A stretch of 8,668 nucleotides of DNA from an uncultured Bacillota bacterium (GTDB lineage: Bacteria > Bacillota_I > Bacilli_A > RFN20 > CAG-449). Under the pieces are notes generated by a model, which worked only from the letters and a program-made list of their open reading frames with translations, was not told the DNA's origin and made no database searches. Shown here piece after piece: positions 1 to 6,516 of this stretch. The translations under genes and the position numbers were made by a program. Location of the stretch: the NCBI GenBank assembly GCA_905204225.1, contig CAJKZK010000078.1, positions 1 through 8,668 of the forward strand, written 5' to 3'. Each line of letters opens with the position of its first letter. The stretch's first letter is position 1.

Positions 1-119
1 GTTACTTTTAATCTATTATTATAGAAATTTAATAAAAAATAGGTTAATATTAAGAAGAAATTTGTATTAATACATTAAACAAATTAAATTTTCACAAATA
101 AATTTAGGAAGTTAAAATT

Positions 120-1253
120 ATGATTATTACTATTGTATGCGATGTATTGGGCCAAGAAAATAATGGCACTACTATTGCCGCGATGAATTTAATTAGATAT
201 TTAGAAAGTCAAAAACATACAGTCAAAATTCTTTGTTCTCAACAAGAAAATCCTGATAATAATTTTTATATGGTTGAAAATCGAGATTTTTGGATTTTTA
301 ATGATTATGTTAAAAAAAATGGAGTCACTTTAGCTAAACCTAATGAAGATATTATTGCTAAAGCTATTGATGGATCAGATATTGTTCATATTATGTTGCC
401 TTTTGCTTTAGGAAGAAAATCAGCAGAATATGCTTATAGTAAACATATTCCAGTTACTGCAGGATTCCACGTCATGGCAGAAAATTTTTCTTCTCATATT
501 TTTATGAAAAATTCTTCTATTGTTAATAGATTAACATATGCTCATTTTGAGAAAATGTATAAATATTGTTCTGCTATTCATTATCCAACACAATATTTAA
601 GAGATTTATTTGAAAAAATATATGGAAAAACTAATGGTTATGTTATTTCTAATGGGGTTAATTCTATTTTTAAACCAACACCTCATGAATTTGATTTAAA
701 TAATAAAATAACTATTTTATATTCTGGTAGATATTCAAAAGAAAAATGTCAAAGTGTTTTAATAAAAGCTATTGACCAATCAAAATATAAAAATAAGATT
801 GAATTAATTCTAGCAGGGACTGGACCAATGAAAGGAGCATTAGAAAAATTAGCCAAAAAGAAAAATGTTAATGCTCAATTCAATTTCTACGCTAGAGAAG
901 AAATGGTAAAAGTTATTAACACTGCTTATTTATATGTTCATGCAGCTGATATTGAAGCTGAAGGTATTAGTTGCTTAGAAGCTATTTCATGTGGAGTAGT
1001 ACCAATTATTTGTAATTCTCCAAAATCTGCTACTAAATTTTATGCTTTAGATGAAAGAAGCTTATATAAGAAAAATGATTATAAAGAATTAGCTAAAAAA
1101 ATTGATTATTGGATTGATAATCCTTCTTTAAGAGAAGAAGCAAGTAAAAAATATATTGAAATGTCAAAAGAAAAATTTGATCAAACAGCTTGTATGAAAA
1201 GAATGGAAGAAATGTTATTAGAAACTATTGCTAATTATAAGAAAGTAGATTAA
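120..1253 (+). CDS. Family 4 glycosyltransferase (GT-B fold), possibly a glycolipid synthase
   Basis: A 377-residue protein with the layout of a GT4 retaining glycosyltransferase. The N-terminal acceptor domain has a glycine-containing loop followed by a helix (GQENNGTTIAAMNL, residues 11-24). A linker carries SNGV near residue 177, and the C-terminal nucleotide-sugar domain has YSGRYSKEK and LAGTGPMKG. The EX7E motif is present as E279 and E287 (EAEGISCLE), followed by AISCG. Length is usual for the family. There is no signal peptide or membrane helix, so it should act at the inner face of the membrane. The style resembles enzymes that glycosylate diacylglycerol in Mollicutes and Bacilli, but acceptor and sugar cannot be read from sequence; a capsule or other glycan role is possible. 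The start is supported by AGGAAG at 106-111, eight bases upstream. It ends four bases inside the convergent gene. The GT4 assignment is firm; the lipid substrate is inference. Confidence 0.9.
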   Translation: MIITIVCDVLGQENNGTTIAAMNLIRYLESQKHTVKILCSQQENPDNNFYMVENRDFWIFNDYVKKNGVTLAKPNEDIIAKAIDGSDIVHIMLPFALGRKSAEYAYSKHIPVTAGFHVMAENFSSHIFMKNSSIVNRLTYAHFEKMYKYCSAIHYPTQYLRDLFEKIYGKTNGYVISNGVNSIFKPTPHEFDLNNKITILYSGRYSKEKCQSVLIKAIDQSKYKNKIELILAGTGPMKGALEKLAKKKNVNAQFNFYAREEMVKVINTAYLYVHAADIEAEGISCLEAISCGVVPIICNSPKSATKFYALDERSLYKKNDYKELAKKIDYWIDNPSLREEASKKYIEMSKEKFDQTACMKRMEEMLLETIANYKKVD

Positions 1254-1267
1254 TTTCTACTTTTTTT
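1239..1267. terminator. Bidirectional terminator made from the last codons of two convergent genes
   Basis: AAGAAAGTAGA (1239-1249) pairs with TCTACTTTTTT (1256-1266) around a six-base TTAATT loop, with one G-T wobble. On the plus strand it runs into seven T (1261-1267). On the minus strand the stem is followed by TTTCTTATAA, a weaker T-rich tail. The loop holds both TAA stop codons, so the stem encodes the C-terminal residues of both proteins. Confidence 0.75.
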
Positions 1268-1825
1268 ATAAAAATGAAAATCACATTTATCATTTCCATA
1301 ACCTAAAGTTTTAGTTCTAGAAAAAACAATTTTCTTTAACCCATCATAAGTAATATTATCAACATCACAAAATAAACGACATAATTCATGACACCCATTT
1401 TCTACACAAGCATCATGCCATAAACATTTAGTAATTGTTATATTATAATATTTTTTATTATATTCAGTATTACTTTTTTGTAAATCTGTTGTCTTCATAA
1501 TATGAATAAAAATTTTACTATACAAAAAATAAAAGCAAGGAACTTTTTCCATTATTTTCATTGATTTATTTTTATTTTTACCAATTACTTCATACATATA
1601 TTTTTTTACAATAGAATATGCTTCATCTTGACTATAAAACTCATTTAAAGCCTTATATAAAGCAATTCTAGGTAAAATTGTATTATTTAACGTCTTTATT
1701 TGGTTTGGCGTCTTATTTTTAATATTTTTAATTATATCTAAAAGTATTTTATTTTGTAATAAAAATATTTTTTGATTTAACAATTCATCATTAATAAATT
1801 TTTGAATTAATTTTTGTTGTTTCAT
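1250..1825 (-). CDS. L-2-amino-thiazoline-4-carboxylic acid hydrolase family protein
   Basis: A 191-residue soluble protein. The C-terminal half has the cysteine-rich signature I associate with the ATC hydrolase family (Pfam ATC_hydrolase): CLWHDAC at 134-140, then ENGCHELCRLFC at 142-153 and D155, and close to the end LGYGNDKCDFHF at 174-185. The N-terminal half is a lysine-rich helical region with nothing diagnostic. The named member hydrolyses 2-amino-thiazoline-4-carboxylate on the route to cysteine in Pseudomonas. Most Firmicutes members are uncharacterised and may have another substrate, so the family is more certain than the reaction. The ATG is backed by AGGAGTG at 1833-1839, seven bases upstream. 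The gene has its own promoter at 1845-1873, is transcribed alone, and converges with the glycosyltransferase gene, overlapping it by four bases. Confidence 0.75.
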   Translation of the reverse strand: MKQQKLIQKFINDELLNQKIFLLQNKILLDIIKNIKNKTPNQIKTLNNTILPRIALYKALNEFYSQDEAYSIVKKYMYEVIGKNKNKSMKIMEKVPCFYFLYSKIFIHIMKTTDLQKSNTEYNKKYYNITITKCLWHDACVENGCHELCRLFCDVDNITYDGLKKIVFSRTKTLGYGNDKCDFHFYKKSRN

Positions 1826-1844
1826 AATTAGTCACTCCTAACTA

Positions 1845-1873
1845 ATTATATTAATTCATTATTTTTTTATCAA
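1845..1873 (-). promoter_or_regulatory. Sigma-A-type promoter for the ATC-hydrolase-like gene
   Basis: On the minus strand, TTGATA (1868-1873) is 17 bases from a perfect TATAAT (1845-1850). Transcription would begin near 1838-1839, right at the AGGAGTG ribosome binding site, giving a leader of only 13-14 bases. The -35 box lies three bases from the repeat pair at 1877-1924. Confidence 0.6.
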
Positions 1874-1876
1874 TAA

Positions 1877-1924
1877 TTGACCCGTTTTCCAATATATTTT
1901 CTACTATTTTGCCCCCATTTTCCA
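1877..1924. repeat. Two direct copies of a 15-16 base motif, possible insertion-sequence end remnant
   Basis: TTGACCCGTTTTCCA (1877-1891) and TTGCCCCCATTTTCCA (1909-1924) match at most positions and start 32 bases apart. They are far richer in C than the surrounding DNA. Read on the minus strand they give TGGAAAAYNGGGNCAA, a pattern I associate from memory with the repeated sites at the ends of IS21-family elements. No transposase fragment is visible on either side, so if this is an IS end the rest has been lost. Confidence 0.35.
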
Positions 1925-1984
1925 GTTTTTGAAAACAAAACCAATATTTTTTTGATTTCTTATACTTATTATTTGATTAAAATA

Positions 1985-3376
1985 TTATTGATTAAAATTC
2001 TTTTTATAAACAATATAAATAACACTACCACCCATAATAATAACGCTTATTAACCAAGCTACTGGGGTAGAAAAACAAATACCAATGTATGATTCATTGC
2101 TTAAAGGATTAGCACTATTAATTAAAGAAGGAATAAATAAACAAATAAGTATTCTTCCCACTAATTCGCCAATTCCACTTAAAAAAGGAATAGTTGCTCT
2201 TTTTGTACCTTGTAAAACTGATCTTGATAATTGTAATAAGCCTTGTAAAATTAAACAAGGAGTTAATATTCTTAAATAAGTTGCACAATAGAAAATTATT
2301 TCATCATTAACATCTTCTCTTGGAATAAAAATATAAGGAACTTTATTAGCAAGAGATAAGCCTAATATTAATATTATAAAATAGAAACATAAATCAAGAA
2401 TAATAGTATCTTTAATACCTTCTTTAATACGATTATAATTTTGAGCACCATAATTTTGGCCAACAAAAGAAAGCATTGCAGTCGATAAAACACTTAATGG
2501 AATAGTTAAATATCCTTCAAAAGGTTGATAACAACTTACAGCAGTTTGAGCACTTCGACCAAAAGCATTAACTTTTTCTGCTTGTACAAAAGAACCAATA
2601 AATAGAATTGACCATTGGAATCCTAAAGGTAAACCAATTTTAAATAAATCAAAAATAATATTTTTATCTAATTTAATATTAGAAGGTTGGATTCTTAAAT
2701 AAGGATATTTTTTATAAAAATAAATTGCAGTAATTAAGAAGTTAGAAAAATTAGCAATAACGGTAGCTAAAGCAACGCCTCTAGTATCTAATTTAATTAC
2801 TCCAGTAAATAAAAAAGCTAAGACAATATTAATAATTGTACAAATAAAAGAAATTAATAATGGAGTGGTGGAATTACCTAATCCTCTTAAGAAATTTCCA
2901 AAAACATTTGCTAAAAGAGTAAAAATAAAGCCAATCAAAATAATAGTTAAATAATTTGATGCTTTTTCAATAAAATCAGTATGAGTTCCTAATATTTGAA
3001 ATAAATAAGGATATATTAATAAACCAAGTATAGTAATAACGATAGCTATGATAATAGAAAGAATAATTGAATTAACAAATGTCTTTTTTAGTCCTTCATA
3101 ATCTTTTGAGCCAAATTTATTTGAGATAATAACTGCAAAACCACTGCTACAACCATAAGCAAAATTAAATAAAATACATGTAATACTACCAGTTTGATTA
3201 ATTGATGTAACAGAAGTTCCACCTACAGTAATTTTTAAAACTAAAGCATTAATTAATGAAAAAGCATTATTTAATAAAGTAGATAAAAGAATTGGAATAG
3301 CAAATAATAAAATTACTTTCCAAGGTTTACCTTCAGTTAAATCAATTGGTTTAAAAATACTTCTAATAAATTTCAT
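1985..3376 (-). CDS. MATE-family multidrug/metabolite efflux transporter
   Basis: An integral membrane protein of about 463 residues with twelve predicted hydrophobic segments. The N-terminus has DLTEGKPWKVILLFAIPILL (12-31), the usual opening of Firmicutes MATE proteins. GSKDYEGLKK after the second helix, RGLGNSTTPL in the first half, and QNYGAQNYNRIKEG and LQGTKRATIP in the second half fit the two-bundle MATE plan. The family exports cationic drugs or metabolites in exchange for sodium or protons. In helix 1 the usual VDA is INA (N43), so an acidic residue common in this family is absent. A TTG start at 3385 directly after a stop is also possible, but the ATG at 3376 gives the natural N-terminus. 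No Shine-Dalgarno site is visible before either. No clear terminator follows. The family is certain; the substrate is unknown. Confidence 0.92.
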   Translation of the reverse strand: MKFIRSIFKPIDLTEGKPWKVILLFAIPILLSTLLNNAFSLINALVLKITVGGTSVTSINQTGSITCILFNFAYGCSSGFAVIISNKFGSKDYEGLKKTFVNSIILSIIIAIVITILGLLIYPYLFQILGTHTDFIEKASNYLTIILIGFIFTLLANVFGNFLRGLGNSTTPLLISFICTIINIVLAFLFTGVIKLDTRGVALATVIANFSNFLITAIYFYKKYPYLRIQPSNIKLDKNIIFDLFKIGLPLGFQWSILFIGSFVQAEKVNAFGRSAQTAVSCYQPFEGYLTIPLSVLSTAMLSFVGQNYGAQNYNRIKEGIKDTIILDLCFYFIILILGLSLANKVPYIFIPREDVNDEIIFYCATYLRILTPCLILQGLLQLSRSVLQGTKRATIPFLSGIGELVGRILICLFIPSLINSANPLSNESYIGICFSTPVAWLISVIIMGGSVIYIVYKKNFNQ

Positions 3377-3659
3377 AATTAACAATTAAATCATGCACTA
3401 TTAATAAAAAAAATTAAACAAAATTAATCTTTATTTTAAATTAAAATTAATGCTAATAATTAACTTGAAAATTCTTTTATTAGTAATGCAACTAATTCTG
3501 ATACTCTTTCAAAAATTAAAAGTAAACTTTGTCTTTCTAAATGTAATTTATATCTTAAGAAAAAAGACATTGACAACTTTATCAATGCCTCATTTGATTA
3601 ATCTATAGCACTTTATTTTTGGAGTTAATCCTAAAGTCAAGTTATATTTTTATCAATAA
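3377..3659. other. Intergenic region between MATE and lipoprotein genes; no convincing gene
   Basis: This stretch holds the minus-strand terminator at 3560-3589 and must contain the MATE promoter, though I could not pick convincing -35 and -10 boxes. Two short open stretches look somewhat protein-like. One is minus strand 3460-3570 (36 codons, ATG start inside the terminator stem, hydrophobic, ending KEFSS). The other is plus strand 3464-3601 (45 codons, no ATG, ending NASFD). Neither has a ribosome binding site and they overlap, so at most one could be a gene remnant. Confidence 0.5.
3560..3589 (-). terminator. Intrinsic terminator of the 3660-4178 lipoprotein gene
   Basis: On the minus strand GGCATTGA (3589-3582) pairs with TCAATGTC (3573-3566), including one G-T wobble, around an eight-base loop. 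Six T follow (3565-3560). It lies about 70 bases past the lipoprotein stop codon. The plus-strand reading lacks a T tail. Confidence 0.75.
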
Positions 3660-4178
3660 TTATTTATTAACCACTACTTTGTTACCATCAAAAGAATATG
3701 AAATTTCACTAGTATTATATGTTGTTACATCCTTAAAATCAGTAATATTATTATAAAAAACAAAATAAAATTTTTTCATTTCATCATTCTCTGTTTTTTC
3801 AAAAAAATTAAAATCCTCAAATTTAATAGAATTATATTTTTCTTGACTATTTAGTTTATTATTTGATATTGTATTTGGTTCCAACATTTCTTTTGTAAAA
3901 GAATAAATGTTTTTAAGTTCGACATTATTACTAAAAATAGGATCAGTTTTAGAAATTGCTAATTTATATTCATCTTGTAATACAGCATTTTTTTCATGTC
4001 CATAATTAATAAAAAGAACATCTTTTTGAACTTCCCATACATTATTAAAATTTAAATAAATTCTAACTGCATCTTCAACTTTTGTTCCATCACCAATTCC
4101 TAAATTAATTTCATTATCATAACCACAGCTAGTAAGTAATAACATAGGGATTAAACATAACATCATTTTCTTTTTCAT
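3660..4178 (-). CDS. Small putative lipoprotein of unknown function
   Basis: A 172-residue exported protein. The N-terminus is a lipoprotein signal: MKKK, a hydrophobic stretch, then LLTSC with the lipidated cysteine at residue 18. The mature part is acidic and asparagine-rich with alternating aromatic and charged residues. I recognise no domain in it. It should be anchored to the outer face of the membrane. The reading frame can be opened at GTG 4187, but that GTG is inside the ribosome binding site (AGAGGTG, 4185-4191). The ATG at 4178 is six bases downstream of it and gives a proper signal peptide. The gene stands alone between the terminator of the LRR operon upstream and its own terminator at 3560-3589. 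No clear promoter boxes were found in the short gap upstream. The lipoprotein call is secure; the function is not known. Confidence 0.8.
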   Translation of the reverse strand: MKKKMMLCLIPMLLLTSCGYDNEINLGIGDGTKVEDAVRIYLNFNNVWEVQKDVLFINYGHEKNAVLQDEYKLAISKTDPIFSNNVELKNIYSFTKEMLEPNTISNNKLNSQEKYNSIKFEDFNFFEKTENDEMKKFYFVFYNNITDFKDVTTYNTSEISYSFDGNKVVVNK

Positions 4179-4231
4179 ACAAAGCACCTCTTATAAATAT
4201 TATCAAATATTTTAATACAAAAATAAATAAA

Positions 4232-4258
4232 AAGAAGTGATTTATTTATTCACTTCTT
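4232..4258 (-). terminator. Intrinsic terminator of the LRR operon
   Basis: On the minus strand AAGAAGTGA (4258-4250) pairs with TCACTTCTT (4240-4232) around a nine-base loop, giving nine perfect base pairs. The 3' arm runs into TTTTTATTTATTTTT. It lies about 100 bases after the LRR stop codon. Its 5' arm and loop contain the last codons and the stop of the small open frame at 4242-4337. Confidence 0.85.
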
Positions 4259-4337
4259 CTATTAAAACAGTATGTTTTTTAGTTTTAGAATCTAAATTAA
4301 TAAAGTCTATTAAAAAAATTATTTTATGTATAATCAT
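4242..4337 (-). CDS. Possible 31-residue small protein between LRR gene and terminator
   Basis: An ATG at 4337 opens 31 codons (MIIHKIIFLIDF through LIEEVNK) ending in TAA inside the operon terminator loop. It begins 21 bases after the LRR stop and is in the same frame. The frame is open right back to that stop codon, so it could also be read as an eroded extension of the LRR protein. Only a weak GAG at a six-base spacing could act as ribosome binding site. In DNA this AT-rich an open run of 39 codons is uncommon but can arise by chance. The hydrophobic start and charged end look protein-like, but I recognise no family. Low confidence. Confidence 0.25.
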   Translation of the reverse strand: MIIHKIIFLIDFINLDSKTKKHTVLIEEVNK

Positions 4338-4358
4338 TTCGATCTCATAAAGAGTAAA

Positions 4359-5537
4359 TTAATCGCTTCTCTTATACCCAAAAATCAAAGTTGTAAATAA
4401 ATTTTCACATATTTTATCAGCCCATCCACTTGGTTTACTTTCAGCTTCACAATAAATTGTTCTTAACGAAACACACATTCCAAAAGCATTTTCACCTATT
4501 GTTGTTACGCTTTTTGATAGAATAATATTTCCTTTTATACTATTGCAATAATTAAATGCTTTATATCCAATTTCAATCAATTTTTTCGATAACAAGACAT
4601 ATGTCAAATTTCGACATTCTTCAAAAGCATATGCACCAATCTTTGTAACATTATCAGGAATAATAATAGAAGTTAATGATGTACAATAACTAAATGCAAA
4701 AGAGCTTATCGTTTTTAATGAATTTGGCAAATTAATTGTTTTCAATAACTTATTTTTTTCAAAAGCACTTCCTGAAATAGTTTCAATTCCATTTTCAATT
4801 GTAACAACACTTAAAGATTGTGATTTAAAATTATCTATAGTTTTTACTTGATCTTTATCATTTTCATTAGCAATTAAATTATGTTCATCATTAGTTATAT
4901 TGTAATAATAAGCAGGTATATTAACTGTTTCTATAGTATCTTTTATATTACTATCCAAATAAACAGTACCATGTTTAGAACTAAATACTAATATTCCACT
5001 ATAATTATTTATTGCCCCTGTTACATTTGCTTTTCTATAAGTTGATATTTCATTATTTACTACTAATGATACATTTATTTCTGTAAACCAATATTCTTCA
5101 GGTATATTTTTTAATGTATATGCAACTACATAATTATATTCTTCGCCAAATATTTCACTTGGTTTTGATACTTTGTTTCCATTTTGTATACCTGTATATG
5201 CACTAGTAACTTGTATTTCTTTTTTAGGCATATTTATTTTATTATCATTTGTTTTTATTTCTTCTCTAACAAAATATGCATCCAATGATAATGTTGATAT
5301 ACCTGCTACAAATCTTAATGATTTTGTACCATCTTCTTCATCAGTATATTGAACTTTTAATATATTAGATATTTTTACTTCTTCATTACTTGTTGAATCA
5401 TTTAATTTTCTTGCTTCAACTAAATTGGCATCATTTGTTGTTTCTTCTAATTGTTTGTTATCATTATTTTTATAATAATTTACATTCATTAATGATAATA
5501 CTGTTAATGAAAGTAATAATATATTTATTTTTTTCAT
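4359..5537 (-). CDS. Secreted BspA-like leucine-rich-repeat surface protein
   Basis: A 392-residue exported protein. Residues 1-17 form a signal sequence (MKKINILLLSLTVLSLM) without a lipobox. Residues 55-165 form a beta-rich domain (VKISNILKVQYTDEEDGTKS, LRFVAGIS, VAYTLKNIPEEYW) of a type I recall from uncultured gut Bacilli. Residues 245-362 hold about five BspA/LRR_5 repeats of some 23 residues, each with an AF core (GSAFE, SFAFSYC, AYAFEEC, YKAFNYC, ENAFGMC). It ends IYCEAESKPSGW then FGYK, a typical end for such proteins. Such LRR proteins usually bind host or partner proteins. There is no sortase motif or C-terminal membrane helix, so how it stays on the cell is unclear. A longer frame begins at 5573, but it overlaps the peptide gene. 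The ATG at 5537 follows a GGGGGA site and starts a proper signal. Last known gene of the operon, one base after the peptide gene. Confidence 0.85.
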   Translation of the reverse strand: MKKINILLLSLTVLSLMNVNYYKNNDNKQLEETTNDANLVEARKLNDSTSNEEVKISNILKVQYTDEEDGTKSLRFVAGISTLSLDAYFVREEIKTNDNKINMPKKEIQVTSAYTGIQNGNKVSKPSEIFGEEYNYVVAYTLKNIPEEYWFTEINVSLVVNNEISTYRKANVTGAINNYSGILVFSSKHGTVYLDSNIKDTIETVNIPAYYYNITNDEHNLIANENDKDQVKTIDNFKSQSLSVVTIENGIETISGSAFEKNKLLKTINLPNSLKTISSFAFSYCTSLTSIIIPDNVTKIGAYAFEECRNLTYVLLSKKLIEIGYKAFNYCNSIKGNIILSKSVTTIGENAFGMCVSLRTIYCEAESKPSGWADKICENLFTTLIFGYKRSD

Positions 5538-5538
5538 T

Positions 5539-5676
5539 TTAATTCCCCCATATTTCTGTGTCATTTCCATCATTCCAATTTAAAATTCCATTATCATTAA
5601 TCCCACTCTTTAACATAATATCTTCGCATTCAATTTTATTTATAATTATTTCTGGTTTAATATATATTTTTCTCAT
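5539..5676 (-). CDS. 45-residue peptide gene in the LRR operon
   Basis: A small gene with strong translation signals: AAGGTGA (5682-5688) five bases before the ATG, overlapping the TGA stop of the upstream gene, and a TAA one base before the LRR ATG. The product starts MRKIYIKPEIIINKIECEDI and has LKSG at 22-25. Its tail is rich in Asn, Asp, Gly and Trp (W34, W43) and ends EIWGN. It has one cysteine (C17), no signal peptide and no membrane helix. The plan of a K-x-Y-x-K-P-E start, an acidic E-D-I/V-x core, S-G and a polar variable tail matches small peptides of unknown function that I recall from gut Bacteroidetes and Firmicutes. A precursor peptide cut or modified near S-G is a possibility, but no modifying enzyme is in the window. 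That it is a real gene is well supported; its role is unknown. Confidence 0.75.
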   Translation of the reverse strand: MRKIYIKPEIIINKIECEDIMLKSGINDNGILNWNDGNDTEIWGN

Positions 5677-5687
5677 TTTAGTCACCT

Positions 5688-5990
5688 TCACTTTTTATCA
5701 ATTAATTTTTCTAATAATTTTTTATTTAATTCTTCACATTGAATAGTTAATTCACTTTTATTGTTAACTTTTAATTTTTTAACTATAAAATAATATAAAA
5801 GTAAATTAATTATATTAAATGATTCAAGAGCAAGTAAAAGTATTCCAGCAGCATACATATTCTTTAAATTTATTCCATTATTGCAACAAGAAATTATTAT
5901 AAAAATTGCAACAATTAAACTAGTTAAAACATTTAAACCAATAGTAACAAATAAGCCAATTTTTTCACAACAACACATATTATCTTTCAT
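5688..5990 (-). CDS. Small two-helix membrane protein of the LRR operon
   Basis: A 100-residue protein with two predicted membrane helices, at about 11-34 and 45-69, then a charged helical tail at 72-100 rich in Lys, Glu and Leu. The N-terminus has CCC at 6-8, and two more cysteines (CC) lie at the outer end of helix 1. I recognise no family. By the positive-inside rule both ends should face the cytoplasm. The start is fixed by a strong GAGGAGG (6001-6007) lying within the last codons of the preceding gene, with only two bases between the genes. The TGA stop is the only non-TAA stop among the genes here, and it overlaps the ribosome binding site of the peptide gene. Tight coupling on both sides says it works with its neighbours, perhaps as a membrane partner of the 165-residue protein. 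That role is inferred from position only. Confidence 0.75.
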   Translation of the reverse strand: MKDNMCCCEKIGLFVTIGLNVLTSLIVAIFIIISCCNNGINLKNMYAAGILLLALESFNIINLLLYYFIVKKLKVNNKSELTIQCEELNKKLLEKLIDKK

Positions 5991-5992
5991 AA

Positions 5993-6490
5993 TTATCTTG
6001 CCTCCTCTTTAGATTTTTCCCATTCAGCTTCTAGCATATTGTTCATATTAATTCTCATTAACTCTATTTCATTTTCCATTTGATTCATTTCTTCCATTGT
6101 CATTTCTTTAATAAAATTAATTTTGTATAAAGTGACTTTAATAGATAAATTAAATTCATTACCTTCTAATTTAGAAGTTTTGAGTCTTGAAATTATTTCA
6201 GCTTTTGCTTTTTCTGCTTCAAACATTTTTTCATCATAAAAATCTTTATTAATTTGTGGGTTATAATAATTATTTGTGCCACTTTGCTTTAAGTTCCATG
6301 CAGCCATAACTATTCCAAAATCACTTCGCATTTTATTAAGCCATTTAATTCTTTCTTGTGTAATGCTTCGATTATAATAATCTTTACTTACTTTTTTTAC
6401 ACTCAAAAAAATAGTTAGAAAAGTTCCAACTAACGCTAATATAGATGATATTATAGATGTTATGGCTCCCAAATAATCCATAAAAAACAT
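5993..6490 (-). CDS. Single-pass membrane protein with charged helical tail, first gene of the LRR operon
   Basis: A 165-residue protein with one N-terminal membrane helix (about 6-30) followed by a cytoplasmic part. After the helix comes the motif QERIKWLNKMR (45-55), similar to an R-x-x-W-x-x-x-x-R pattern I recall from many small uncharacterised membrane proteins. The rest is helical and charged, ending in a Met/Glu-rich segment (about 130-165) likely to form a coiled coil. No enzymatic domain is visible. The first of two nearby ATGs is chosen because AAGGAAGG (6501-6508) is ten bases upstream of it. It is directly downstream of the promoter with the G10 spacer, and its last codons carry the ribosome binding site of the next gene. 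It could be a membrane scaffold or sensor for the operon products; this is a guess from context. Confidence 0.75.
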   Translation of the reverse strand: MFFMDYLGAITSIISSILALVGTFLTIFLSVKKVSKDYYNRSITQERIKWLNKMRSDFGIVMAAWNLKQSGTNNYYNPQINKDFYDEKMFEAEKAKAEIISRLKTSKLEGNEFNLSIKVTLYKINFIKEMTMEEMNQMENEIELMRINMNNMLEAEWEKSKEEAR

Positions 6491-6516
6491 ATTATTTATT
6501 CCTTCCTTTCATTAAA

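Noticed and set aside
63..74. Perfect 12-base palindrome TGTATTAATACA upstream of the glycosyltransferase gene
   Set aside because: Several AT palindromes of this length are expected by chance in a window this AT-rich; no second copy or known operator match supports it.
1..119. Search for a promoter and an upstream gene end before the glycosyltransferase
   Set aside because: A TTGTAT with TAAATT 17 bases on (62-90) is too far from consensus to call, and no coding end can be supported at the window edge.
2085..2279. 64-codon plus-strand open frame
   Set aside because: Lies wholly antisense within the MATE gene, without a ribosome binding site; it mirrors the transporter's coding sequence.
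5558..5746. 62-codon plus-strand open frame rich in Ile, Leu and Phe
   Set aside because: Antisense to the peptide gene and the end of the two-helix protein gene, both of which have strong translation signals.
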